The translations under genes were made by a program, and so were the position numbers. This document shows positions 1 through 8,947 of a stretch of DNA of 64,000 bases, one piece after another. How positions within the stretch are numbered: position 1 is the first letter of the stretch; each line of letters starts with the position of its first letter. Source of the stretch: an uncultured Rubrobacteraceae bacterium (GTDB lineage: Bacteria > Actinomycetota > Rubrobacteria > Rubrobacterales > Rubrobacteraceae); NCBI GenBank assembly GCA_902806095.1, contig CADCVF010000059.1:17080-81079 (forward strand), given 5' to 3'. Under the pieces are notes generated by a model. It was not told the origin of the DNA. It ran no database searches and saw only the letters and a program-made list of their open reading frames with translations.

Positions 1-413
1 TTGCAGACGTCCATGCCGTTCTCTATGGCCCACTGAAGGCCCGCGGCGAAGGTGGTGCCTCTTCCTGTCAGGCGCTGTCCCAGGACCTTCACGCTGTAGA
101 GCTCGCAGTCAGGGGCTATGGAGCGGATGATACCTGCGCAGGCCGTGCCGTGCCCGTAGGAATCCTCGTGGGGCTCGGTGTCGTGCAGGAGCCCCATAGG
201 CCCATCGGTGATGGCGACATAGCCGCTGATGCCACGGCCAACCGCCTCATGCCCGGGGTCTATGCCTGAGTCTATGATGGCCACCTTCACTCCTGCACCG
301 GTGCTCCTGTTCCACGCCCACTCGGCTGTGATCTCGTCCAGGGACGGAACGGGTGTGAGCGTCCGCAGGGCGTCGGGGGCGAACTGCGCGCTCCACGCCG
401 GACGCTCGTCCAC
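1..413 (-). CDS. Subtilisin-like (S8) serine protease, N-terminal part, cut by window edge
   Basis: The reading frame runs off the left edge; 137 codons are visible. It shows the S8 Asp box (VAIIDSGID, about residues 41-49) and the S8 His box (YGHGTACAGI, about residues 82-91), followed by a SVKVLG strand typical of subtilases. The catalytic Ser box would lie outside the window. No signal peptide is seen, so the visible part suggests a cytoplasmic subtilase or one carried by a partner. The GTG start (411-413) overlaps the TAG stop of the upstream GAF gene by one base, so the two are very likely cotranslated. The partner GAF protein suggests regulated proteolysis, which is inference only. Confidence 0.85.
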   Translation of the reverse strand, partial: MDERPAWSAQFAPDALRTLTPVPSLDEITAEWAWNRSTGAGVKVAIIDSGIDPGHEAVGRGISGYVAITDGPMGLLHDTEPHEDSYGHGTACAGIIRSIAPDCELYSVKVLGQRLTGRGTTFAAGLQWAIENGMDVC

Positions 414-1285
414 TACCCGAAGTCCCCAAGACCCAGGTCGTCGCGCTCCTGGGGTCGGGATCTCAGATACCCAGCGAAGCCTTCGAGGATGGCCAGGCAT
501 GCGGCGTGCTCCTCTTCGCCCGCGCGGGAGATCTCTCGCACCAGCGCGGCCAGCTCCAGGGCGCGCTGGTGCGCGGCGTCTTCCTCTATCCTGTCGGAAA
601 AGGACCTCGCACCTTCGGCGAGCCCCTCTCTCCGGTGATCCGGAACCCCGCCTGGTGTTCCCAACGCCTCGCCGAGCAGCGCAGCCAGGTTACCCCTGGC
701 GCGCGACTGCTCGATGGCCACTGCGGCCTGGTTGGCGAAGAGGCCTAACGTCGCCATGTCTGCCGAACTGTAGGAAGGCGCGCCCTCTCTGTCCAGGAGC
801 TCGAGTACCCCAACGACCTCCTCCTCGTAGAAGAGGGGCACGCCGAGGATACTCTCCGGCTCGTAACCGACGCTCTGCGCTATGTCGGCGGCCTGGCGAG
901 GGTCGCTCCTGGCGTCGGAGATCGCCATCGGCTGGCCGCTTACGGCCACGAGCCCCGCGATGCCGTGACCCAGGGGGATGCGGAACTTCCTAACCTCCTC
1001 GGCCTTGGAGCCCAGGGCCACCTCGAAGACCAGTTCCTCGGCCTCCTCATCGATGAGGAACAGAGAAGCGGCCCTCGAAGGGATGACGCTCGCCGCCGTC
1101 TGGACGATCATCTCCAGGAGCCTCGAGTGGGAGGTCGGAGAAGAGATCTCCCCGACGGAAGCCGCGAGGGTAAGTACATCCTTCAGCTCCTCGGCGAACC
1201 GCTCCTCGGCGAGGCGGCGTCTGAGGCCCGAGATCTCCTCCCGCGCCCGCGCGAGATCTTCCCTCTCCCTTCCCTCTCCGCTCAC
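413..1285 (-). CDS. GAF-domain sensor protein
   Basis: About 290 residues. The first 40 residues are charged and helical (probable coiled coil), then a GAF domain covers roughly residues 45-190, with the usual core pattern (IPLGHGIAGLVAVSGQP, then LGVPLFYEEEVVGVLELLD). The C-terminal 100 residues are helical and have no catalytic domain, so this is a sensor or adaptor rather than an enzyme. I chose the GTG at 1285 because a GGAGGA motif sits 8 bases upstream; a longer frame opens at 1318. The stop overlaps the start of the S8 protease gene, so the GAF protein may sense a small ligand or redox state for that protease (inference). Confidence 0.75.
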   Translation of the reverse strand: MSGEGREREDLARAREEISGLRRRLAEERFAEELKDVLTLAASVGEISSPTSHSRLLEMIVQTAASVIPSRAASLFLIDEEAEELVFEVALGSKAEEVRKFRIPLGHGIAGLVAVSGQPMAISDARSDPRQAADIAQSVGYEPESILGVPLFYEEEVVGVLELLDREGAPSYSSADMATLGLFANQAAVAIEQSRARGNLAALLGEALGTPGGVPDHRREGLAEGARSFSDRIEEDAAHQRALELAALVREISRAGEEEHAACLAILEGFAGYLRSRPQERDDLGLGDFG

Positions 1286-1515
1286 TATCTCCGTCCTCCG
1301 ATCAAGGGATACCCACACCTCATTCTAGCGAGACGAACGCCCCCAGGCATCCTCCGCCCGGTTTCTCGTCGCATGAGTAGAGACGAGTGTTACGCATTTT
1401 ACATCCTGGATGTTAAGCACTTGATAGCGTGGTTACTTGCACGTGGTTATGATAGGTGCCGTAAGAGCAATCGGCCCGCGGCGGACGATAAGGGCCACGA
1501 GAGAGGAGAAGGACG

Positions 1516-1785
1516 ATGGCGGAGAGCGGCGAAGAGAGGGCCAGCCACGAAGAGGTCGAGGCGTTCGTGGGTAAGCTAAGGGAGTTCCACGCATCCCTGG
1601 ATGAGAACGAGCAGGGCATGATGGACTCAGTCCTCGACTCTGCCCAGGGCGGGGAGACTGCAGGCTACAAAAGGATAATGCGCTCCGGGGAGGGTTCGGA
1701 GGAGTCCTGGAACGACCTGGTAGGCTGGATCGAGGAGCAGGGCGACGACGACACCCAGGGGTTTAGGCATAAGATAAGGCGCTAG
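1516..1785 (+). CDS. Small acidic hypothetical protein (89 aa)
   Basis: The gene has a strong ribosome site (GAGAGGAGAAGGA) just before the ATG. The product is acidic and helical, with a segment around residues 18-45 (KLREFHASLDENEQGMMDSV) that resembles short actinobacterial proteins of unknown function with a similar 'FH..L...EQ..LD' pattern. No signal peptide or membrane segment is visible. It stands alone and is followed by a clear hairpin terminator. I do not recognise a function. Confidence 0.6.
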   Translation: MAESGEERASHEEVEAFVGKLREFHASLDENEQGMMDSVLDSAQGGETAGYKRIMRSGEGSEESWNDLVGWIEEQGDDDTQGFRHKIRR

Positions 1786-1814
1786 AGAACCGCGCCAAGG
1801 GCCGACCAGGACAG

Positions 1815-1836
1815 GGCGGGGCCTTCGGGTCCCGCC
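1815..1836 (+). terminator. Hairpin terminator after the 89-aa gene
   Basis: A 9-bp stem (GGCGGGGCC / GGTCCCGCC, one G-T pair) closes a TTCG tetraloop 30 bases after the stop codon. It lacks a long T-run, as is common in high-G+C genomes. Confidence 0.6.
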
Positions 1837-1986
1837 TCTTGCGCGTGTGCTTTCAGACGAGCCGAACGATCTGTGGCGCTCGCGGCGGAGGCGAACGCGG
1901 CTTTCGGGGGCCCGTCGAGGTCGCAGGCGAACTCGACGCCTTCGATCTCTGATCCGGCAGCCCACCCGTGATTACGAGGTAGCCTC

Positions 1987-2006
1987 TAAGCTCGACTTTA
2001 GCCATT
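1987..2006 (+). repeat. Left terminal inverted repeat of the IS4/IS701-like element
   Basis: TAAGCTCGACTTTAGCCATT; it is the exact reverse complement of bases 3430-3449. Confidence 0.9.
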
Positions 2007-3368
2007 CAGGCTGCATAGCAAACCGCGTCGGTTAGGCGTTGCACGAATGCCCTCGGTACTTTTACCGTCTCGGTCTCCGCGAGCGACCCGCAAAAAGTCG
2101 CTTCCTGTGCCCACAACTTCTTCCTCACCAGCGCCAGAGCATCGGAGAAGGTCGGGGCACGTTTGCCATACCAGGCCGTCCGTCGGGCAATGTCTGCACT
2201 CCCAGCCATGTATTGGTGAGCGAAGAGGGTGAGCATCGAGAAGAGCGCAAGCATCGCCGGAGCGGTGCGCTCGATGGCCTTATCTGAGCAGTGCCTCTGC
2301 GTCTCGAATCCCAGGCGCTGACGCACCTCTTGAAAAGTGCTCTCCATTTGCCATCTGCGGACAAACCACGAGATGATGCGCTCGGGATCGGCATCAAGAT
2401 CGGTGCATAAAAGAGCCTGGGTCTCGAACGTCTCCTGCGGATCGCGGATCAGTACCCAACGCAGTGGCACAGCGGGTAAGCCACTGTTGTACCAGAGCGC
2501 CGTCCCGGAGAGCAGCTCCACGGTGCGCTGCTGGCAACCGTACCAGCCGGCGATCGTGATCGGAGCCCATCGGGCATCGGGATCCTCGGCCACGGCGGAG
2601 AGGTTCGCAAGCCGCTCCCCCTTCAGGCGGGGTCGTCCTATCTGGCCGGGACGGCGTAGCGGGGCTGGCTCGTAGAGGGCAGCGTCCAGCCTAAGGCGGG
2701 TAATGAACGTGATCGGCTCGGGGAGTCTTCGGCAACGGTCGAGGAGCTTCAAAGAGGCATAGGTACTGTCAGCCACCGCCACGATCTGGCGCCCCGGGCA
2801 CCAGCGCCTGACCAACAAAAGAAGCTGGCCGGCCCATTCGGTGAGACTCTTGTGGCGTTTACCTTGTTCTCTGGCGTAGCGTTCGGAGTGGGCCATGGCA
2901 CACAGAAAACGGCAAAGCCCACACTCGCCCGGCCCAAGGAACCTCGGCAAGCAACGTCACACATATCCAGCGCAGGCCACTGGTTTTGACGAAGTGCGAA
3001 TGGCTGGATCTAACCGGGTCGCGGTAGATGCCCTTGGCCCGGATCTTCTTACCCTTACGCCTCTCCAACGTCTCGTCTATGCCCACAACGAGCGGTCCTT
3101 GCGGGGCGAACGCTTCTACGAGTAAGCCGAAAAGCACCCGACTGGCCTCCATGCTTGAGCACTTTGCGCGACTCAAGAGCCGGTGGTAGCGGTGGAAGTT
3201 CTTCTGCTGATCGAGACCCATGGCACGCAGAGCAGAGCTCACCGTCCGATTGCCTGGAGCGAGGATGGCGCCTGCCACGAGCACCTGGACATGTCCCCAG
3301 ACGCGCTCGGAGAAAAGTGGCGTGAACGGGGCCAGAACCCGTATCATCGTTTGCGGTAGGGTACGCAT
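2006..3368 (-). pseudogene. DDE transposase (IS4/IS701-like), frameshifted
   Basis: Two overlapping frames make one transposase. The N-terminal frame starts at ATG 3368 (AGAGGTG motif upstream) and carries the first catalytic Asp (VVGIDETLERR). The second frame carries the next Asp (IVAVADSTYASL) and the Glu (RRWQMESTFQEVRQRLG). Continuous similarity requires removing one base in the A4 run at 2906-2909 (T4 on the coding strand), where the frame passes from ...VWALPF to LCAMAHSERYA.... All three DDE residues survive, so the lesion is a single homopolymer insertion, a sequencing error, or a site of slippage. Confidence 0.8.
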
Positions 3369-3429
3369 CTTAAGATCACCTCTTTGAGCGGAGGGTGCTG
3401 AGGAGCGTACCCTACCCCTTGCGCTCAAA

Positions 3430-3449
3430 AATGGCTAAAGTCGAGCTTA
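3430..3449 (-). repeat. Right terminal inverted repeat of the IS4/IS701-like element
   Basis: Exact reverse complement of 1987-2006. Its last two bases (TA, 3448-3449) are also the left target dinucleotide of the neighbouring IS630 element. Confidence 0.9.
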
Positions 3450-3474
3450 AGTACCGCCAAGATATAATTGCAAT

Positions 3475-4504
3475 ATGCCTACGCCACGATACATCAGATT
3501 GGAACCGGAACAAGACGCTCGATTGCGAGAGGTCGAACAGGACCCCAACTTGAGGAGCAAGGTGCGCTTGCGCGCCCAGGTTTTGCGCCTCTCGGGCAGG
3601 GGGGAGAGCATCAAGGGCATCTCCTCCTACACCGGACGCAGCGAGGCGAGCATCTCGCGGGACCTGGACCGCTGGGAGGATCGTCGCTTCGAGGGGCTCG
3701 CCGACGGCTCGGCGCCCGGCAACCCGCCGCGCGTAACCAAGGAGGCCAAGGAGTTCCTAAAGGAGAGGCTTTCGGAGGAGAGGACCTGGAACGCGCCCCA
3801 GTTGGCCGAGGCCCTTTCGGAGCGCTTGGGAGTTTCGGTGAGCGCGGAGGCTGTCCGCCAGCACCTGATCGCGATGGGCTACTCCTGGAAGCGCACTCGC
3901 TACGTCCCCTCCAAGGAACCCGACCCTGAGCGGGAGGGCGAGGCCTGCGAAGAGCTCGCGTCCCTAAAAAAGGGGCCTTCGAAGGCGAGATAGTACTCAA
4001 GTATCTGGACCAGAGCGGCATCTCGTTGTGCCTGCCGCCCGCCTACTCGTGGACGAAGAAGGGGCGGGCCAACCGCCGCGAGGTAAGGACCCGGTGGGGC
4101 AAGCAAGGATCAACCTGATCGGCACGCTGTGCTTGGAGGAGGGAATCGAATCGCTTCAGTACCGGATGCTTGAGGGGCCTTGCCGGACGGGGGAGGTGCT
4201 CGGCTACCTAAACTCCCTGGCCGAAGAAGCCCACAGGGAGGGCGGACGAGTCGTGGTGGTCTTGGACAACGCCCCTTTCCACAAGGCCCGAGCGATCCAA
4301 GAGGCGCGAGAGGGATGGGAGGCGAAGGGGCTCGAGCTCTACTACCTGCCGGCTTACTGCCCGCACCTGAACCTCATAGAAGGGGTGTGGCGGAGGTTCG
4401 AGGGGTTCTTGATGCCCAGACGCTACTACGACTCGTTGGCCGAGTTGAAGCAGGCCGTACTAAGCGCCCTGCGTCTGCTGGGAGCTGTGGAGCTTCAATG
4501 TTAG
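3475..4504 (+). pseudogene. IS630-family transposase in three reading frames
   Basis: The first frame (3475-3993) encodes the paired helix-turn-helix DNA-binding half. It passes to the -1 frame at an A AAA AAG heptamer (3966-3972), which gives the first catalytic Asp (KYLDQSGISL). A second -1 shift near 4096-4112 leads into the last frame, with the second Asp (VVVVLDNAPFHKA) and the Glu (PHLNLIEGVWRRFEGF). The first shift sits at a classical slippery site and may be programmed, as is known for IS630 relatives. The second has no such site and most likely inactivates the gene. Confidence 0.75.
3966..3972 (+). other. Candidate programmed -1 frameshift site (A AAA AAG)
   Basis: In the zero frame the codons are CTA AAA AAG, which is the standard bacterial slippery heptamer arrangement. 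Slipping back one base joins the helix-turn-helix frame to the first DDE segment. A stop codon (TAG) follows in the zero frame at 3991-3993. Confidence 0.6.
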
Positions 4505-4567
4505 ATTGGATGTACTTAGGCACCCGGTGCATTATAGTGTCGGGGTCAGAAGGAGGATTGGTAGCGG

Positions 4568-7336
4568 ATGTCCGTCTTGCCTACAGGTACCGTGACGTTC
4601 CTGTTTACGGACATAGAAGGCTCCACCCGCCTCTGGGAGCGAGACGCCGCGGCGATGCAATCCGCAATCACTCGCCACGACGAGATCCTGAACAGCGCCA
4701 TAGAGGCTCAGGGAGGCTTCGTCTTCAAGACGATGGGAGACGCTTTCTGCGCCGCCTTCGCCACCGCCACGGATGCCCTCCAGGCCGCCCTGGCGGCGCA
4801 GCGCGCGCTTCACGCCGAGGAGTGGGAGGAGGAGTGCGTGATCCTGGTACGCATGGCGCTTCACACGGGGGTTGTTGAGGAGAGGGACGGGGACTACTTC
4901 GGTCCTCCCCTGAACCGGGTGGCAAGGCTCCTCTCGGCGGCTCACGGGGGACAGACACTGCTCTCTTTGCCGGCACAGGAGCTGGTGCGCGACCTGCTGC
5001 CTGTGGGTGTGGAACTGCGAGATTTTGGTGAACATCGCCTGAAGGACCTCGCCCGCCCCGAGCGGGTCTATCAGCTTGTGGCCACTAGCCTGCCCGCCGA
5101 CTTCCCTCCATTGAGGACTCTAGAGAGCCGGCCCAACAACCTGCCCATGCAGCCCACGCTGCTCGTCGGGCGCGAGAGGGAAGTTGAGGAAGTAAGAGGG
5201 CGCCTTCTTGCTCCTGAGGTGCGCCTGCTGACGCTCACGGGACCTGGGGGCACGGGCAAGACCCGCCTCGCTCTGCAGGCAGCGGCAGACCTCCTGGATG
5301 AGTTCGAGGACGGCGTCTTCTTCGTACCGCTCGCCGCTGTAACAGACCCCGACCACTTCTTTACGGAGATCGCAGGCGCGCTCGGCCTGCAGGAGAGAGG
5401 TGACGTCTCGCTCAGGGATGCGCTCAAGGAGTACCTGGGCCGTAGGGAGATCTTGCTCGTCCTGGATAACCTCGAGCAGATCCTCACCGCCGTCCCGCTC
5501 GTCGGGGAGCTTCGCTCCGCCGCGCCCCGCCTGAAGGTGCTCGCCACCAGCCGCATACCCTTAGGCATCTACGGCGAGCACGAGTACGCCGTGCCACCCC
5601 TCTCCATACCCGACCCGAAGCGGCTGCCCTCCGTCAAGGTCCTCTCTCAGTACGAGGCGGTGAGGCTGTTCATAGAGCGTGCGGAGGCGGCGAAGGCGGA
5701 CTTCGAGATCACCAACGAGAATGCCCCGGCCATCGCGGAGATCTGCGCCCGCCTGGACGGGCTGCCGCTGGCCATAGAGCTTGCAGCAGCCCGCATCAAG
5801 TTGCTGCCTCCCAAGGCCATCCTCACGCGCCTTGCCAATCGCCTCAAGCTGCTGACTGGCGGGGCGAAGGACCTCCCCGCTAGGCAGAGGACCCTGCGTG
5901 GAGCCATCGAATGGAGCCACGACTTGCTGGAGGAGGGCGAGCGTACGCTGTTTGCCCGCCTGGCCGTCTTCTCAGGGGGGCGGACGATAGAAGCTATAGA
6001 GGCGATCTGCGACGCGGAAGGGGATCTGCCGGTAGACGCTTTGGACGGCGTCTCCTCACTTCTGGACAAGAGCCTCTTGAGGCGGGAGGAAGGGCCAGAG
6101 GACGAGCCTCGGTTCGTGATGTTAGAAACTATCCACGAGTATGCGAGGGAGAAGCTCCAACAGAGCGGGGAGGCCGAAGAGATCGGGAGGGCGCACGCAC
6201 AATACTTCCTGGCGTTAGCGGAAGAGGCTGCGCCCGAGTTGACGGGTCCGGATCAGGTGCCGTGGACAGATCGGCTTGAGGCCGAGCACGACAACCTAAG
6301 GGCCGCCCTCTCATGGTCGCTGGAGGCTGGAGACTCGGAGGCGGCGCTACGGATCGGGGGCGCCCTGTGGCGGTTCTGGGGTGTTCGGGGCCACTTTAGC
6401 GAAGGCCGGCGCTGGTTGAGCACAAGTTTGGCCAGGGGAGAGGCTGCTCCTTCTAGCGTCAGGGCCAGGGCGTTGCTTGCTGTGGGGGACCTGGCTCGGA
6501 GGCAGGGCGACTACACGCGGGCGGAGGACCTCGAAGCGAGCCTGTCACTCTACAGGGAGGCCGAGGACACGAGGGGAGAAGTCTATGCTCTGTGCTTTCT
6601 CGGATGGATAGCCTTGGACCGCAGTGACCTGGAGCGGGCCGAGGGATTACTGGAGGAGAGCCTCGCCCTGAGCCGGGAGGCTGGCACGGCCAGAGATGTA
6701 AGCGTCGTGCTCAACGCGCTAGCAGTGCTTGAGGTCTATCGCGGCGATTACGCGCATGCTAACGCTTTGCAGGAGGAGAGCCTGAGCCTGGCTAGAGAAG
6801 CCGGGGACATTCGAAGCGTGGCCAACTATACCGTCAACCTCGGGTGGACAGCGGCCATCACCGGCAAGTACGAGCGGGCGGAGACGTTCTTGCATGAGGC
6901 TCAGGATTTGTTCTGGGAACTAGGAGACAGGAACATGGCCGCCCTTTGTGATCGCCTCTTCGGATTTGTGGCGCTTTCCAGGAACGATCTCGACCGGGCG
7001 CAGATACTCAGCGTCAAGGCCATAAGAGGTTTACAGGAGCTGGCTGAGGCACCGGGCATCGATTTCGCCCTGGACGTCCTGGCGGGGGTTGCCGCTTTGA
7101 GGGGGGAGATCGGCAAGGCGGCGCAGCTCTGGGGCGCAGCGATGGCTACCCGCGAGGCCAACAATATTCCCTGGCTGCCAGAGGAGCGTGCGATGATCGA
7201 GCCTCACATAGACGCGGCGCGCACCCGGCTGGACGAAGCCGTCTGGCGGGAGGAGTGGGAGAAGGGGAGATCGATGACCCTGGATCAGGCCGTGGGCTAC
7301 GCCCTGGGAGGCGTCTGGGAACGCGCGATAGAGTAG
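4568..7336 (+). CDS. Class III nucleotidyl cyclase / NB-ARC-type NTPase / TPR signalling protein
   Basis: A 922-residue protein with three parts. Residues 8-175 form a class III adenylyl/guanylyl cyclase domain, with both metal-binding Asp regions (FTDIEGST, Asp15; KTMGDAF, Asp58). Residues 195-500 form a STAND-type NTPase with Walker A GPGGTGKT (225-232) and Walker B ILLVLDN (295-301). The remainder is rich in TPR-like helical repeats. There is no C-terminal LuxR helix-turn-helix, unlike many relatives. AGAAGGAGG precedes the ATG. It sits directly downstream of the IS630 element, which may supply or disrupt its promoter. The likely role is ligand-gated cNMP production; cNMP-binding proteins occur at 45.8-46.9 kb. 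Confidence 0.85.
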   Translation: MSVLPTGTVTFLFTDIEGSTRLWERDAAAMQSAITRHDEILNSAIEAQGGFVFKTMGDAFCAAFATATDALQAALAAQRALHAEEWEEECVILVRMALHTGVVEERDGDYFGPPLNRVARLLSAAHGGQTLLSLPAQELVRDLLPVGVELRDFGEHRLKDLARPERVYQLVATSLPADFPPLRTLESRPNNLPMQPTLLVGREREVEEVRGRLLAPEVRLLTLTGPGGTGKTRLALQAAADLLDEFEDGVFFVPLAAVTDPDHFFTEIAGALGLQERGDVSLRDALKEYLGRREILLVLDNLEQILTAVPLVGELRSAAPRLKVLATSRIPLGIYGEHEYAVPPLSIPDPKRLPSVKVLSQYEAVRLFIERAEAAKADFEITNENAPAIAEICARLDGLPLAIELAAARIKLLPPKAILTRLANRLKLLTGGAKDLPARQRTLRGAIEWSHDLLEEGERTLFARLAVFSGGRTIEAIEAICDAEGDLPVDALDGVSSLLDKSLLRREEGPEDEPRFVMLETIHEYAREKLQQSGEAEEIGRAHAQYFLALAEEAAPELTGPDQVPWTDRLEAEHDNLRAALSWSLEAGDSEAALRIGGALWRFWGVRGHFSEGRRWLSTSLARGEAAPSSVRARALLAVGDLARRQGDYTRAEDLEASLSLYREAEDTRGEVYALCFLGWIALDRSDLERAEGLLEESLALSREAGTARDVSVVLNALAVLEVYRGDYAHANALQEESLSLAREAGDIRSVANYTVNLGWTAAITGKYERAETFLHEAQDLFWELGDRNMAALCDRLFGFVALSRNDLDRAQILSVKAIRGLQELAEAPGIDFALDVLAGVAALRGEIGKAAQLWGAAMATREANNIPWLPEERAMIEPHIDAARTRLDEAVWREEWEKGRSMTLDQAVGYALGGVWERAIE

Positions 7337-7361
7337 GGCTAGCGGTAGGCCGTAGGACTCA

Positions 7362-8486
7362 TCATCCGAGTAGTTGCCTGGCGAGGACTTCGCGCTGTAT
7401 CTGGTTGGTGCCCTCGTAGATCTGGGTGAGCTTCGCATCGCGCACGTACCGCTCCAGGGGGAGGTCCCTGCTGTAGCCGCTCGCGCCGTGTATCTGCAGC
7501 GCATCCACCGTAACCTTCATGGCCACGTCGGAGGCGCGCAGCTTGGCCATCGCCGACTCCGTGGTGTGCCTGAGGCCGGCGTCCCTGAGCGTCGCCGCCT
7601 TGTGGCTCAGGAGCCGCGCCGCTTCTATGTCGGTGGCCATGTCTACCAGCATCCACCTGAGCCCCTGGAAAGAGGCGATGGTCTGCCCGAACTGCTCCCT
7701 GCTGCCGGCGAAGTCCACTGCAGCCTCGTACGCGGCGCGGGCGATTCCGACAGCGAGGGCTGCTATCCCGATCCTCCCTGTGTCGAGGGCTTTCATGGCG
7801 AGCCTGTAACCCCGGCCCTGCTCACCTACTACAGCACCCTCGTTGACTCTGCACCCGTCGAGGTGAAACTCTCCGACCGCGGTGCCACGCTGGCCCATCG
7901 TGTCGTAAGGGCCTTCACCATTGGTGAAGTCTCCCCGCTCGACTAGGAATGCGGTTATTCCCCTCGTTCCTGCTTCCGGGTCCGTCTTCGCAAGCACGAT
8001 CGCCCAATCCGCCGCCTGAGCGCAGGTGATCCAGGCTTTCGTGCCTTCGAGGACGTAGGCATCGCCCTCGCGCCGCGCCACGGTCTCTATCGCTGCCGCG
8101 TTGGAGCCTGCCTGGGCCTCCGTCAGGGCGAACGCGCCAACGGTCTCTCCCGCCAGCAGAGGACCTACTCTAGTCTTCTGCTCATCTGTTCCGTGCTCGT
8201 CCAGGATGAGCGCAACGAGGTCAGCGCTGCACACGATGTCCGCGACCGTGGCCGAGGCGGCGGCGAGCTCCTCGATCCAGACCGCCCACTCCAGCGTACT
8301 CTTCCCGGCGCCCTGGGGACGGGCGAGGCCGAGAAGACCCTCATCTCCCATGCGGCGGTAGAGGTCGCCGGGGAACGCGTTCTCCCTGTCTATGCTGGCG
8401 GCGTGAGGCGCCACCTCCTCGGCGACGAAGCGGCGCACAAGCTCGATTAGCTCCGGCTTCGGATCTTCTTCACCCCGTGTGGTCAT
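7362..8486 (-). CDS. Acyl-CoA dehydrogenase
   Basis: 374 residues, the usual length for the family. It has the FAD/substrate signature (GAFALTEAQAGSNAAA, then AWITCAQAADWAIVLA) and the C-terminal catalytic Glu in QIYEGTNQIQ (about residue 358). It should oxidise an acyl-CoA to the 2-enoyl-CoA with transfer to ETF. I chose ATG 8486 because AAGGAG lies about 10 bases upstream; the longer open frame to 8546 would overlap the MaoC gene. It is the last gene of the minus-strand catabolic cluster and follows the MaoC gene by about 20 bases. Confidence 0.9.
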   Translation of the reverse strand: MTTRGEEDPKPELIELVRRFVAEEVAPHAASIDRENAFPGDLYRRMGDEGLLGLARPQGAGKSTLEWAVWIEELAAASATVADIVCSADLVALILDEHGTDEQKTRVGPLLAGETVGAFALTEAQAGSNAAAIETVARREGDAYVLEGTKAWITCAQAADWAIVLAKTDPEAGTRGITAFLVERGDFTNGEGPYDTMGQRGTAVGEFHLDGCRVNEGAVVGEQGRGYRLAMKALDTGRIGIAALAVGIARAAYEAAVDFAGSREQFGQTIASFQGLRWMLVDMATDIEAARLLSHKAATLRDAGLRHTTESAMAKLRASDVAMKVTVDALQIHGASGYSRDLPLERYVRDAKLTQIYEGTNQIQREVLARQLLG

Positions 8487-8506
8487 CGGCCCGAACTCCT
8501 TGTTTA

Positions 8507-8947
8507 CTACGCCAGGAATTTGAGGATGTGCTGGGCCACGGTGCACACCTCACCGCGCTGGTTGACGACCTCGATGTCGGCGTGCGTCCTCAGGTTCTCC
8601 TGGTCGATCTCGGAGATGGTGTAAGTTACCGTGACCGTATCGCCGATAAAGATAGGCCCTATAAACCTGATGCGGTCGTAGCCCAAAGAGACTGCCTTCC
8701 CACCCGACTTCTCGATCATCAGCGTCGAGGTCGTAGAGGCGAAACCTACCGAAAGCACGCCGTGGGCGATGCGCTCCTTGTACGGCGTCCCTCCCATGAC
8801 CTCTTTGTTCACGTGGTTCGGGCTGAAGTCGCCCGTGATGCCGGCGAAAAGGTAAACGTCTGACTCGCCGACGGTCTTGGCGAACGAGACCGAGTCGCCG
8901 ATGTCCAGCGGTATGGCCCCGCTTCCCGCCTCAATGTCCCTCCGCAC
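8507..8947 (-). CDS. MaoC-like enoyl-CoA hydratase
   Basis: 146 residues, a single hot-dog fold. The hydratase motif AGITGDFSPNHVN contains the catalytic Asp (40) and His (45), and RIAHGVLSVGF forms the central helix. R-specific hydration of a 2-enoyl-CoA is expected. The start overlaps the end of the CoA-transferase gene by 17 bases, so translation is coupled. With a crotonase encoded in the same cluster, the organism has two hydratases of different fold and probably different stereochemistry or substrate. Confidence 0.88.
   Translation of the reverse strand: MRRDIEAGSGAIPLDIGDSVSFAKTVGESDVYLFAGITGDFSPNHVNKEVMGGTPYKERIAHGVLSVGFASTTSTLMIEKSGGKAVSLGYDRIRFIGPIFIGDTVTVTYTISEIDQENLRTHADIEVVNQRGEVCTVAQHILKFLA

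Larger units (their letters stand above)
1987..3449 (-). mobile_element. IS4/IS701-like insertion sequence
   Basis: A 1.46-kb element bounded by perfect 20-bp terminal inverted repeats (1987-2006 and 3430-3449). It holds one DDE transposase gene on the minus strand, broken by a one-base frameshift. If the adjacent IS630 element is mentally removed, the right inverted repeat extends by one more matching base (1986 with 4519), showing that this element was there first. I could not define a convincing target duplication. The family call rests on transposase motifs, not on a database match. Confidence 0.8.
3450..4516 (+). mobile_element. IS630-family insertion sequence nested in the terminus of the previous element
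   Basis: The element is 1067 bp, flanked by TA dinucleotides (3448-3449 and 4517-4518), the usual IS630 target duplication. The ends are imperfect inverted repeats: the left AGTACCGCCAAGATATAATT pairs with the complement of the right end over about 24 bases with roughly 6 mismatches. It carries one transposase gene in three frames. The left TA is the last dinucleotide of the older element's inverted repeat, so the IS630 landed exactly on that end. Confidence 0.8.

Noticed and set aside
229..993. Long plus-strand open frame (254 codons)
   Set aside because: It is antisense to the S8 and GAF genes and reads as Arg/Pro-rich low-complexity sequence, typical of a shadow frame in high-G+C DNA.
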